The position numbers and the translations under genes were made by a program. The notes below the pieces were generated by a model. That model saw nothing but the letters and a program-made list of their open reading frames with translations. It was not told where the DNA came from and made no database searches. This document shows positions 40,072-49,143 of a stretch of 64,000 nt of DNA, one piece after another (the stretch's first letter is position 1; each line of letters opens with the position of its first letter). The stretch comes from Rhizobium sp. NRK18 (GTDB taxonomy: Bacteria; Pseudomonadota; Alphaproteobacteria; Rhizobiales; Rhizobiaceae), in NCBI RefSeq assembly GCF_024385575.1, contig NZ_JANFMV010000001.1, forward strand, positions 806,001 to 870,000, in the 5' to 3' direction.

Positions 40072-40458
40072 GCCTGTTCCTTCTCCTCCGTCACGGCTCC
40101 GTCGAGGGATTGGCCGTTGAACTTGTGTGACACTTGATGCTGCGAGGTCGAAACGACCGCAACGCAAGTGGTGTCTCGATGAGGAACAGTTTTAACGGGC
40201 AAAAATTAACAGATAAAAAACACAGGCGCCCGGCCGCATCTTCTGGGGCCAGGTCGGGAAAGTCCTAATTTTTTCTTACAAACGGTTCTACAGGACGATT
40301 ATTAATGCTGCGGTAAGGTTTGAGTACAAGATGTAGGGATGCCCTTCGTTAAGATTGTATTCACTTCTGCAAAGGTTGGATAACCATGATTTCAACAAGC
40401 CTTTAATTTCTGCTGACGAAGGCGTCGGTTCCAGCATTGCCATTCCGCTATGGTCAAC
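40072..40458. other. AT-richer intergenic region upstream of the receptor gene
   Basis: These 387 bases contain no supported gene. They should hold the promoter of the receptor-cheW pair (leftward) and the end of the arginase transcript. Several TTAA/TTAAC motifs occur (around 40191-40210) but not at the N7 spacing of a CtrA site. No terminator was recognised. Confidence 0.5.
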
Positions 40459-41394
40459 TCAGGCGGCGCGGGTCGGGCGATCGAAAATGCGGCGGCCGAA
40501 CAGACTTGCGGTCAGTTCCACGAGAATGCGAGCGCTCTTGCCGCGATCATCCAGGAACGGGTTGAGTTCGACGAGATCGAGGGACGCGGTCAGCCCGCTG
40601 TCGCAGAGCAGTTCCATGATCAGATGCGCTTCGCGGAAGGTGGCGCCGCCGGGCACGGTCGTGCCGACACCGGGGGCGACGTCCGGATCGAGGAAATCGA
40701 CGTCGAGGCTGACATGCAGGAGGCCGTTTTCGGCTTCCACCGCAGCGATGATCTGTTTCAGGATACTGCCGACGCCATGCTCGTCGATAGACCGCATGTC
40801 GAAGACATTGACGCCATGATCGGCGATCTCTTCCCGCTCGCGTTCATCGACCGAGCGGATGCCGACCTGATAGACCCTCGCCGGATCGACCAGCGGCCGC
40901 CCTTCCGGCAGGATATCGCCGAGATCGGCTTCGCCGCAATAATAGGCGACCGGCATGCCGTGAATGTTGCCGGAGGGAGAGGTGGCCGGCGAGTTGAAGT
41001 CGGCATGGGCGTCGAGCCAGAGCACGAAGAGCGGGCGGCCAGCCTCGGCTGCGTGGCGTGCCATGCCGGACACACTGCCCATGGCAAGGCTGTGATCGCC
41101 ACCGAGCAGGATGGGTACGGTGCCGCTTCTGGCCGCATCATAGGTCGCCGCTTCGATCGCGCGGGTGAAGCCGGCGACGGCAGCGTAGTTCTTGGTGCCG
41201 GGGATGTCTGCGAGATCGCTTACCGGTGACGGCTCCAGATCGCCGGCGTCGATGACCTCATAGCCGAGTTCCGTCAGCGTCTCGTCAATGCCGGCAATCC
41301 TGAGGGCCGCGGGCCCCATGGCGCAGCCTCGTCTGCCGGAACCTTCCTCCAGCGGAATTCCAATCAGGGTGACGGGCTGCTTCATCTTCGACAT
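40459..41394 (-). CDS. rocF: arginase
   Basis: The enzyme hydrolyses arginine to ornithine and urea with a binuclear manganese centre. It is 311 residues from the ATG at 41394 (GAGG 6 bases upstream). The metal-binding motifs GGDHSLAMGS, DAHADFNSP and SLDVDFLDPDVAPG are intact, and GIPLEEGSGRRGCAMGPAALR starts the fold. It appears monocistronic; no arginine regulator lies adjacent. Agmatinase is the alternative, but the ligand region favours arginase. Confidence 0.92.
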   Translation of the reverse strand: MSKMKQPVTLIGIPLEEGSGRRGCAMGPAALRIAGIDETLTELGYEVIDAGDLEPSPVSDLADIPGTKNYAAVAGFTRAIEAATYDAARSGTVPILLGGDHSLAMGSVSGMARHAAEAGRPLFVLWLDAHADFNSPATSPSGNIHGMPVAYYCGEADLGDILPEGRPLVDPARVYQVGIRSVDEREREEIADHGVNVFDMRSIDEHGVGSILKQIIAAVEAENGLLHVSLDVDFLDPDVAPGVGTTVPGGATFREAHLIMELLCDSGLTASLDLVELNPFLDDRGKSARILVELTASLFGRRIFDRPTRAA

Positions 41395-41529
41395 GCTGAC
41401 CTCTTCGATTTGCGTGTCTCTTATTATCGACGGGATTGATTTCACCAAAAAGACAGAAAACTGCCATTTCTGAACAGCAATCGAGCATATTGTCGGGCTG
41501 AAACTGCCGATCTGGCAGGTCGGTCGCGA

Positions 41530-44500
41530 TCAATACTCTTTTTCGTAGAAGATGCCGCCGCCGGCCGATCCGTCGCTGCCGGCCTCACCGCGCAGCTTGA
41601 CGCCCTTGCCGACATCCAGATTGATGATCGCCTTGCCGCCGGAGCTGCCGCTCTGTTCAAGCTGCAGATAGGTGCGGTTGTTGAGGTACTTGCCGGCCGT
41701 CACCTCGGCCTGTCCGTCATTGGTCGTCGAAACGTCGAGATCGTCGATGCCGAGGCCTGAGCGCAGGCTTTCGAACAGCGATGTGGAACGGCCGCCCGCC
41801 AGCTGGTTGACCGCGCTTGCCAGCTGGGCGATCTGCAACGGCGACAGTTTGGACATCGACGACCCGAAGATGAGCTGCGCCAGCACCTCGTCCTGCGGCA
41901 GGGCCGGGCTGGACGAGAAGGCGAAGTTCGGATCGTTGGCGTATCCGCTGACGCTAACGGTGATCGTGTTGGAATTGACCGAGGACGTGGCCGCCATGTC
42001 GAGCAAGGGGATCAACCCGCCGCCGAATGTGATCGTGCCGGTCGAGAAATCGAGGCGCTTGTTGAGGATTGTCAGGCGCCCGCGCTTCATGGTGAAGCCA
42101 CCGGAGACGATGGGTGACGAGGCGGAGCCCTTGACGGTCAGATTGCCGCCGAGTTCCGCGTCGATGCCGCGGCCACGAACAAAGATCTCCCTTGGAGCGG
42201 AAATCGCCAGGTCGAGATTGAGGCCCGACGAGGAGGACTTGTCGCCGACTTGGCCCTGTTTGCCAATTTCGGCGGCCTGGGCCCGAACGTCTGCAGGCGC
42301 GTTGCGGTGGTTGACGTTGATCTCCGAAAGCGAAGCCGGCAGTTTCTGCGGCACGGTGATGGCCGTCTTCTGAAGCCGGACCTCGCCGGAGAGCGTCGGA
42401 GAGCCGACGAGCGGGCCGGTGAGGCTCAACTTGCCGTCGACGGTGGACGTCACCAGCGTACCGTCGACATAGACCGCATTGTCGAGCGTCATGCTTATGT
42501 CTGCCGGAAAACCGCTGCCGGCAGCAATGCCGACCGAGCCGGAGCCGGAGAGCGATCCGCCGGTGGCGAGCTTGCCCGACAGCGACGAGATCGTCGCGGT
42601 GTCGCCCGAAAGCGTGACGTTGGCATTCAGATCGTTGAGAACGAGGTTGCGCCGGACATCGATGAGCTGTGCGCCCTTGGCGTTCAGCGTGCCGGAAATC
42701 CGCGGGGCACTCGCCGCGCCGGAGACCGTCAGGTCTGCCGTGGCATTGCCATTGAGGACAAAGCCCTGCTCGGCGAGCTTGGCGGCCAGAAGCGAGAACG
42801 GCACGGGTCCCGAGAGCTGGTAGGATAGCGGCCTGTCGCCGGAAATGTTGATGCTGCCGTTGCCGCCGATGTCCAGCCCGCCAGGGCCGGAGAGGTTCGT
42901 CTGCAGGTCCAGCTTGTTGTTGGCGAAGGTTCCGTTGGCCTTCAGGCCGAACGCGGGAAGACCCTGCGACCGGCTGGCGGCCACGGCGGCATTTCCCCAG
43001 TTGAGATCGAAATCGACCACCGGGGACGAGACTGCGCCCTTGGCCGTCAGATTGCCGGAGATGGAGCCTTCGGCGCCGAGCGTCGGGACGAAGCTGTTGG
43101 CGAGGTCCGCCGGCAGGTTGGTGATTTTCGCCTGAACATCGAGGCTGGAGCCGACAGATCCGCTGGCGGAGACCGAACCGGAGCCCGCCTTGACGGTCAG
43201 ATCGTTGAAACGGGCGGCGCCGTTTTCGACGGTGATGTCCACCGGCTTGGCGAGCGAGAGCGGTATGCCGCGCGGCTTGGCCTGAAAATCGTCAAGCGAA
43301 ACGACGGTGCCGTTCGCGGTGGTCAGCCGTCCGTCAGCCTTCAGAGGCGCGTTGTCGTAATTGCCGAGCAGCTTGAAATCGGTCGCGCTGCCCTGCTGGT
43401 CGAAATCGAGCGAGAGGTTCTTGACCTGGTTGCTCCCCGAGGCCACAGAGATCGCCTTCACGCTGCCGTTGGCCGCAAGCTGGTCGCCGATGGTCGCGGT
43501 CATGTCGACCTTCGGCTCGGTCACACTTGCGGTTCCTGCCTGAAGCTTCTTGCCGTTGGCGGTAACCGAAAGCTTGGTCGTACCCGACTGGCTGGTTATG
43601 TCCACCGCCCCGGCAAGGTCGCCAGACGCCTGCTGGCCCGCGAAAGCCGCGAGCAGGGAGACGTCCGGAAAGTCGAACGTGATCTTGCCGTCCGGGGTGA
43701 AGTCCGCCGAAAGGTCGACTGCGCCTTCGAGGTGGTTGGGGCCGACATCGGCCGTCAGTTCCGGCAGGCTGATCTTGCCGTCCTTCGAGACCACATTGGC
43801 CTTCGCGTCGATCCTTTGACCATCCAGCTTGCCGCTGGCTGTCAGCGCCGCCTCGGGGGCGTCCGGATTGGCGGTCCCTTTGGCCGATACGCTGAGGCTC
43901 TCCAGCGTTTTGCCGGCCATCGAGACGTTCTCGGCTTCGGCGGACGCATCGAATTTAAGGGCCGTCAGCGGCCCAGCGAGCGATGACTTGAAGCTGACGG
44001 AACCGGCCGTGTTGGCTACAAATCGCGACAGTTCGGGAATGTTGCCGGCAATGTCGGCCGTCAGCTTGCTGTCGGCCAGCGTGGCATTGCCGCTGAGGTC
44101 GAGCGCGTCAGATTTGACCATCAGGTTGGAGAGCGCAATCGAGCCGGGCAGCGTCGCGTCGAAATCGGTGCGCACCTGTATCGTGTCGGAGACCTTCGCG
44201 GCCAGTGCTTCCGGCAGGGTAGCGGGCAGGGCGAAAAGCTGGAGGTTGCCGGTCACGCGCCGCTCGGAAACCTGGTAGCCGCCATTGATGGTGCCGCCGA
44301 TCGAGGCGCTTTCCAGTTCCGTGCCGTCGAAGCCGATCCGGTTCTCCGAGATTTTCAGGGGCGCCGTCAGTTTCAGCGGCGCGCGAACGAGGCGCTGCAG
44401 GTTCGGGTCGGCGAAGGCCGTGCTGCCGACAGAAAGCGTCGTCGCAAGCTGCCCGGTCCTGCCGGCGACGTCGAAGGACGAGCTTGCCGCCGTCATGGCG

Positions 44501-45708
44501 ATGTCGCCTGCCGAGATGCCGGGCATCGAAACCGATTGCAAGGCAGCAGACAGCTTGATGCCGGACGCCGTCGCCGGACCGGTAACCGAAAGCCGGGCGC
44601 TGGTGATCAGCGCGCGCAGTTCGCCTTCGGCCAGCGGCCAGCGGAAATCGATCGGACCGGAGACCCCGGAAATGCTGGCCTGGAGGTCGTTCTGACCTGC
44701 GGGATCGAGTGCCCCGGATGCAGACAGATTGAAACTGCCGTTCGAGATATCCGATTTCTGGACGGTGATCTTGCCGTTTTCGTTGAACGAGCCGGCAACG
44801 TTGATATCCGTTTCTCCGGCGAAGAACGTGCGGAACGTCTCCGGCAGCAGGGCGGAAATTTCGCCGCCGCCCGTCAGGCTGACGTCATGGGTGCCGGCGA
44901 CGGTCTGGCGATGCGTTCCCTTGATCGTCACCAGTTTCTGTCCATTGGCCGAGCCGCTGAGCGTGCCCGACCAATTCGACAACGGGCCACTGCCGTCGAG
45001 CGACAGGTCGATCGCGGGCTCGCCGGCGATGTTCAGGGCCTTGACCAGAAGGCCGCCCGCGGGCTCAGAGACCGACGCCTTCAGCGTCAGACGGTTGTCG
45101 TCCGGTGCGAAGAGAATGTCGGCCAGCGCCTTGGCGTCCGGCACATCTCGCCGGTTGAGAGCGAGGTTGAGGGCAACACTGCTGTTGTCGGCTTCCGCAG
45201 AGCCATCGAGGGTCAGGTCGAATGGCCGGCCGGTGATGGTCTCGGACAAGGCGATCTCCGGCACCGTCAGCCTGTCGACGTCGATGGCGACGGGAAGCGA
45301 GAAGCCGGTCGACTTCGTCTCTGTCGTGTCTTGCGCTGCCGGCTTCGGCATACGCATCAGCGCGACCTTGTCGGCGGCGACCGTCTGGGCGTGGAACTTC
45401 CCGCCAAGCAGTTCGAGCGGCGACCAGTTGACCGCGAGATTGCTGATCGTCGCGAAGGCTCCGTCCTCGTCGGAAACCGTGACGCTCTTGACGCGCAGAT
45501 GGCCGCTCAGGAGGCCGGAAGGACCATCGATGGCGATCTGCCGCTCGGGTGTGGAGATCACACCGGCAACCTTGCCGGCGGCATACTGGGTGAGGGAGGG
45601 GACGAAGCCAGCTGCCAGGATGACGGCGACGGCCAGCGCCAAAAGCACCACAAGGCCGATACCGGCATATTTCGTGATCTGGCCAAGGGCGCGAATCAAA
45701 CTGCTCAT
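41530..45708 (-). CDS. tamB: translocation and assembly module protein TamB
   Basis: TamB spans the periplasm from the inner membrane and works with TamA in outer-membrane protein or lipid transport. It is 1392 residues from the ATG at 45708; a TTG two codons upstream is also open. One N-terminal transmembrane helix (about 12-34) is followed by very long beta-rich repeats full of Gly, Ser, Asp and Leu, consistent with the AsmA-like beta-taco groove. The C-terminal DUF490 part ends with LQLEQSGSSGGKAIINLDVG and terminal aromatic EKEY. It is 52 bases downstream of tamA. Confidence 0.92.
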   Translation of the reverse strand: MSSLIRALGQITKYAGIGLVVLLALAVAVILAAGFVPSLTQYAAGKVAGVISTPERQIAIDGPSGLLSGHLRVKSVTVSDEDGAFATISNLAVNWSPLELLGGKFHAQTVAADKVALMRMPKPAAQDTTETKSTGFSLPVAIDVDRLTVPEIALSETITGRPFDLTLDGSAEADNSSVALNLALNRRDVPDAKALADILFAPDDNRLTLKASVSEPAGGLLVKALNIAGEPAIDLSLDGSGPLSNWSGTLSGSANGQKLVTIKGTHRQTVAGTHDVSLTGGGEISALLPETFRTFFAGETDINVAGSFNENGKITVQKSDISNGSFNLSASGALDPAGQNDLQASISGVSGPIDFRWPLAEGELRALITSARLSVTGPATASGIKLSAALQSVSMPGISAGDIAMTAASSSFDVAGRTGQLATTLSVGSTAFADPNLQRLVRAPLKLTAPLKISENRIGFDGTELESASIGGTINGGYQVSERRVTGNLQLFALPATLPEALAAKVSDTIQVRTDFDATLPGSIALSNLMVKSDALDLSGNATLADSKLTADIAGNIPELSRFVANTAGSVSFKSSLAGPLTALKFDASAEAENVSMAGKTLESLSVSAKGTANPDAPEAALTASGKLDGQRIDAKANVVSKDGKISLPELTADVGPNHLEGAVDLSADFTPDGKITFDFPDVSLLAAFAGQQASGDLAGAVDITSQSGTTKLSVTANGKKLQAGTASVTEPKVDMTATIGDQLAANGSVKAISVASGSNQVKNLSLDFDQQGSATDFKLLGNYDNAPLKADGRLTTANGTVVSLDDFQAKPRGIPLSLAKPVDITVENGAARFNDLTVKAGSGSVSASGSVGSSLDVQAKITNLPADLANSFVPTLGAEGSISGNLTAKGAVSSPVVDFDLNWGNAAVAASRSQGLPAFGLKANGTFANNKLDLQTNLSGPGGLDIGGNGSINISGDRPLSYQLSGPVPFSLLAAKLAEQGFVLNGNATADLTVSGAASAPRISGTLNAKGAQLIDVRRNLVLNDLNANVTLSGDTATISSLSGKLATGGSLSGSGSVGIAAGSGFPADISMTLDNAVYVDGTLVTSTVDGKLSLTGPLVGSPTLSGEVRLQKTAITVPQKLPASLSEINVNHRNAPADVRAQAAEIGKQGQVGDKSSSSGLNLDLAISAPREIFVRGRGIDAELGGNLTVKGSASSPIVSGGFTMKRGRLTILNKRLDFSTGTITFGGGLIPLLDMAATSSVNSNTITVSVSGYANDPNFAFSSSPALPQDEVLAQLIFGSSMSKLSPLQIAQLASAVNQLAGGRSTSLFESLRSGLGIDDLDVSTTNDGQAEVTAGKYLNNRTYLQLEQSGSSGGKAIINLDVGKGVKLRGEAGSDGSAGGGIFYEKEY

Positions 45709-45760
45709 CCTCAAGTAGTTACAGGCATAAAAGGTCTATAGAAGGGCGTTCGCCTGCTTA

Positions 45761-47695
45761 TCAGAAGGTTTGGCCGATGCCGGCGTAAATGCCGTACTTC
45801 GTGCCGTCAGGATAGGGGTTGAGCGGCATGGCGAAATCGAGGCGTATCGGTCCGAACGGCGTTGCATACCGCAGCCCGATGCCGGCTCCGGCACGAATGT
45901 CCGAAAAGTCCGGATAGAGCTCGCTCGATACCGTGCCGACATCCAGGAACGGCACGACGCCGATCGTATCGGTGACACGGATGCGGGCTTCGAAGGAGCC
46001 GATGGCATAGGAGCGGCCGCCGAGGGCGTCGCCGTCCGCATTGTAGGGCGATATCTCCTGATAGGCATAGCCTCGAACCGAGCCGCCGCCGCCGGCGTAG
46101 AACCGCTTGGTGGCCGGAATGTTTTGCAGCGACGAGGTCAGAAGCGAGCCGGCGGAGAGCTTGGCGGCGAAGACGACATTGTCATCTGCTCCGAAGGCCT
46201 TGTAGCCTGAGATCGACCCTTCGAGCGACAGGTAGGGTGCTGCGCTGAGGAACTCGTATCCGGGCTCGGCGGATGCGGTGAGGCGATAGCCTTCCGTCGG
46301 GTTCAGGGCATTGTCGCGGGCATCGCGCACATAGTCGAAAGGGGTCGCGAAGGTCAGATACTGATTGTTGCCATAGGCATCGTCGGTATCTTCGTAGGAC
46401 AGTTCCAGCCCGCCGGTCAGGGTGTCCTTGTCGCTCAGTTCATAGGCAATCGCCGTCGTTCCCGACACTTTCGCGGTGTCGTAGGAGTCCGTGTGTTCCG
46501 TCTTGGCGACCAGGCCGGCGGTGAAGGTCGCCTGCGGTACGAATGCGCCCGGCTTGGTGAAGGTGATGCCGGCCGAGTAATCGAGCTTTTTGTAGTCGGT
46601 GGTCTCGCCGATGCCGGACACCGCGCCTTCGATCTTGAGCGCTTCCGCCTGGCCGAACAGGTTGCGATGCCCCCAATAACCCTTCAGGCCGAAGCCGTCG
46701 ATGGTCGAGTAGTCGGCGCCGAAGCCGAAATAGCGGTGCTTGCCTTCCGAAACGTCGATCTTGACGGGGATTTCGCCGGCGCCGTTGAGCTTGTCGCCTT
46801 CCTTGACCGTGACGCTGGAAAACACGGCGAGCTTTCTCAGCCGGTCGCTGGCGGCCCGCAATTCTTCCGGGGAATAGGGCTTGCCTTCGTTCAGCCGGGA
46901 ATAGCGGCGGATGAAATCGGGATCCACCGATTTCTGACCGTTGACGCTCACTGGACCAAGCGGCGCGATGGGGCCACTTTCCGAGCCGATGGTGACGTCG
47001 ACGAGATCGGTATCATGGTCGGCGACCACTGCGCGCTTCGTCAGTCGCGCCAGGGGGCGCCCTTCGGCCTTCAGGTCATCGACAACCTTTTCAGCGGCCT
47101 TGAGGATGACCAGAGAGCTGGCATCGCCCCCCGGTACCAGCTCGTAGTTTACGGGGTCAAGCCGCTGGGCGTCGCCTTCGAATGTCACGTTGCCGATCTT
47201 GAAGACCGGGCCCGGGTCCACGGAGATATCGACCTTTGGTGGCGACGCGCGGTTGAACGTTTCGGTCGGGCCGATCTGGTCGATATCCCGGCCGTTGATG
47301 GTGATGGTGACCACACCGCCATAGCGGGCATTCTCATAAAGGGCCGCGACCAGACGGTCGCGATCGTCGCGCGCCTTGACGATGAGGCCGAGATCGCCGG
47401 AGACGGGCGTGTCCTTGTCCTGAACAAGAAGGGAGCTTTCCTCGAGCTTTTCCTTCAGGTCCGCGTCACTGGATGTGAGATTGAGTTCCGCATCATATTT
47501 GACCGGATCGACCACATCGACCGATTTTTCCTTGGTACCCCAAAGATGAATCCCGAAAAGTTCGAAGGCGGATGCAGGCGGCGACATCGCCGAAAATGCA
47601 AATAGCGCAGCCGCGGCAGCGACCAGGGGCCGGTGGCGTGACAACGCAAAACTCATTCTAGGTCCGCTCGGTCTCTTCAACATTGGTACAGCCAT
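45761..47695 (-). CDS. tamA: outer-membrane assembly factor TamA
   Basis: TamA is an Omp85-family barrel that partners TamB. It is about 644 residues from the ATG at 47695; other possible starts are 47683 and 47656, the last giving the most typical signal peptide (ending in PPASA-FEL). POTRA repeats occupy about residues 50-290 (GDLGLIVKARDDRDRLVAALYENARYGG is in one), and a 16-strand surface-antigen barrel follows with GGGGSVRGYAYQ. It ends in an aromatic Phe (GIGQTF) as needed for BAM recognition. Confidence 0.92.
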   Translation of the reverse strand: MAVPMLKRPSGPRMSFALSRHRPLVAAAAALFAFSAMSPPASAFELFGIHLWGTKEKSVDVVDPVKYDAELNLTSSDADLKEKLEESSLLVQDKDTPVSGDLGLIVKARDDRDRLVAALYENARYGGVVTITINGRDIDQIGPTETFNRASPPKVDISVDPGPVFKIGNVTFEGDAQRLDPVNYELVPGGDASSLVILKAAEKVVDDLKAEGRPLARLTKRAVVADHDTDLVDVTIGSESGPIAPLGPVSVNGQKSVDPDFIRRYSRLNEGKPYSPEELRAASDRLRKLAVFSSVTVKEGDKLNGAGEIPVKIDVSEGKHRYFGFGADYSTIDGFGLKGYWGHRNLFGQAEALKIEGAVSGIGETTDYKKLDYSAGITFTKPGAFVPQATFTAGLVAKTEHTDSYDTAKVSGTTAIAYELSDKDTLTGGLELSYEDTDDAYGNNQYLTFATPFDYVRDARDNALNPTEGYRLTASAEPGYEFLSAAPYLSLEGSISGYKAFGADDNVVFAAKLSAGSLLTSSLQNIPATKRFYAGGGGSVRGYAYQEISPYNADGDALGGRSYAIGSFEARIRVTDTIGVVPFLDVGTVSSELYPDFSDIRAGAGIGLRYATPFGPIRLDFAMPLNPYPDGTKYGIYAGIGQTF

Positions 47696-47855
47696 TGTCT
47701 CAGACCGATACGATCGAGGCAACAATCATCTACCTTCCGAGTGGTGGTCTATGACAAATTTTCCGGAGGCGTCGAACGACTGTCACACTTGCCATGTCAG
47801 CCAGCGCAAGAGCCGGATCGAATATGACATGAGACTGCGGCCTCACCGCGGCCCC

Positions 47856-47889
47856 AAAAAAAGCGAAGGCGCACCATCAGGTGCGCCTT
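47856..47889 (-). terminator. terminator of the glycine-zipper lipoprotein gene
   Basis: AAGGCGCACC (47866-47875) and GGTGCGCCTT (47880-47889) form a perfect 10-bp stem with a 4-base loop. On the minus strand it is followed by seven T residues (A-run at 47856-47862). Confidence 0.9.
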
Positions 47890-47900
47890 GCTGGGATCGA

Positions 47901-48164
47901 TTAACGGTAGCCAGCCGGGCAATCGTCAACATAGCGGCGGCCGTAACGGTCGCGGTAGTAGCACTTGCCGGGCTCGTTGGCCGAGCCGATGACAGCGCCT
48001 GCGACGCCACCGATTGCTGCGCCGACGGCTGCGCCGCGGACGTTACCGGTTGCCAGACCACCGATGACAGCGCCGGAAGCAGCGCCGATACCGGCTCCCT
48101 TTTCAGTCTGGGTGCAGCTTGCGACGGACAAGCCAACAAGAATGAGGACAATTGCCTTTTTCAT
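47901..48164 (-). CDS. small glycine-zipper lipoprotein
   Basis: This is an 87-residue lipoprotein. MKKAIVLILVGLSVASC is a signal with lipobox VASC. Residues 22-64 are a glycine zipper (GAGIGAASGAVIGGLATG and a second GAAVGAAIGGVAGAVIG), which typically packs in membranes. The tail has CYYRDRYGRRYVDDCPAGYR with two cysteines. GGAGAG precedes the ATG. The family is widespread in rhizobia and its role is unknown. It has its own terminator. Confidence 0.88.
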   Translation of the reverse strand: MKKAIVLILVGLSVASCTQTEKGAGIGAASGAVIGGLATGNVRGAAVGAAIGGVAGAVIGSANEPGKCYYRDRYGRRYVDDCPAGYR

Positions 48165-48485
48165 CTACTCTCTCCAAATTTTGTCAGCCGCTTGATCCGC
48201 TGGACCGGAAGGCGGCTTCTGCTCCCGGATCCCTGTTTCCCGCCAACGCCCCTGGGCGAAATCGGGTATTACGCAAAACGTCGTCTGCCGGTCTTGACCT
48301 AAACTTCGAGCCGGTCGCAGTCCCCGCTGTCTTCAAGCAGTTGCGACACTTGATGTGGCTCACTCAGAGTATTTCAAGATGCATCCAAGTTGAAGGCTCA
48401 TCACATAAATAAATCCAAGGGATGTTTGTTCCCCGGCTCATTAAATAAAATTAATGTCCATACGCCTGCTTCACCCCCCAACTTT
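48165..48485. other. intergenic region, no gene seen
   Basis: This 321-base stretch lies between two leftward genes. It should contain the promoter of the glycine-zipper lipoprotein. AT-rich patches occur around 48400-48460. No convincing hairpin, tRNA or ORF was found. Confidence 0.5.
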
Positions 48486-48854
48486 TCATCGGTCGAGGAC
48501 CGGGCAGCCATAGTGGTTGGCGAAAGCGATCTGGCGCCAGCGCCTATCCAGGCGACCGCCGATCACAATTGCACGATCCGAAACGGATGCGACTTCCGGA
48601 AAGCGATAGCCGTATCGCTCTGCCTTTTCCTTCGCGAGGCTGATTTCACAGCGCATGCGTCCATGCGATTCGTCATCGGAACTGCCGCCGACCCCACTGG
48701 TAGTCGTGTCGCCGTCGTATTGAGTTCTGTTCTTGCTGGATTGGCCGCCGGTGATGATGATCGTGCCATCGGCAAACGATGCCGCCGGCATGGCGAGAAA
48801 GCTTCCCATGGCGATGCTCGCCGCGATGATGGTCGTAAATGCCTTGCCGTACAT
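48486..48854 (-). CDS. small secreted protein of unknown function
   Basis: This is 122 residues with a clear signal peptide (MYGKAFTTIIAASIAMGSFLAMPAASFA, cleavage before DGTII). GGGAGTG precedes the ATG at 48854. The mature part has a Thr/Ser/Gly/Asp-rich stretch then CEISLAKEKAERYGYRF and a final GCPVLDR, with two cysteines. No family is recognised. It is divergent from hemA across a 289-bp region rich in ATGAACG motifs. Confidence 0.72.
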   Translation of the reverse strand: MYGKAFTTIIAASIAMGSFLAMPAASFADGTIIITGGQSSKNRTQYDGDTTTSGVGGSSDDESHGRMRCEISLAKEKAERYGYRFPEVASVSDRAIVIGGRLDRRWRQIAFANHYGCPVLDR

Positions 48855-48906
48855 GGAACACTCCCGGTCAGGGTTATCGAGCCTCGCTAACGCTTGTACT
48901 TTTTAT

Positions 48907-48957
48907 ATGAACGGGTGGATGAACGCCAACAAAACCGGTCGTTCATCTGGCGTTCAT
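48907..48957. promoter_or_regulatory. cluster of four ATGAACG half-sites, including GTTC-N7-GTTC
   Basis: ATGAACG occurs at 48907-48913 and 48919-48925 and its complement CGTTCAT at 48940-48946 and 48951-48957. The outer pair extends to a 10-bp inverted repeat, ATGAACGCCA (48919-48928) / TGGCGTTCAT (48948-48957). GTTC at 48941 and 48952 gives GTTC-N7-GTTC, the alphaproteobacterial LexA box. The regulator may instead be an OmpR-type protein, whose sites repeat at 11 bp. Confidence 0.5.
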
Positions 48958-48977
48958 TTTTCCAAGCGACTCTGTTT

Positions 48978-48991
48978 TTGATTTGCATCAA
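48978..48991 (+). promoter_or_regulatory. FixK/FNR box upstream of hemA
   Basis: TTGATTTGCATCAA is a perfect TTGAT-N4-ATCAA anaerobox. It lies 153 bases upstream of the hemA ATG. FixK/FnrL control of hemA is known in other alphaproteobacteria, so oxygen-responsive heme synthesis is a reasonable inference. Confidence 0.7.
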
Positions 48992-49143
48992 GGCCGCAGG
49001 TGAATCGTCCGGATATTGAAAGGTCCGGCAGCCCCGTTTCAGCCGGTGGGCCCAATCGACGCACTGCGCCGTGGGTGGCACGAAAAAAGGTTGACGATTG
49101 GAATGATTCAAAAGAAAACGGTTCCACCTGTCTGGAGATAATG

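Noticed and set aside
40191..40215. Paired TTAAC motifs upstream of the chemoreceptor as a CtrA site
   Set aside because: The spacing is 10 bases rather than the required 7.
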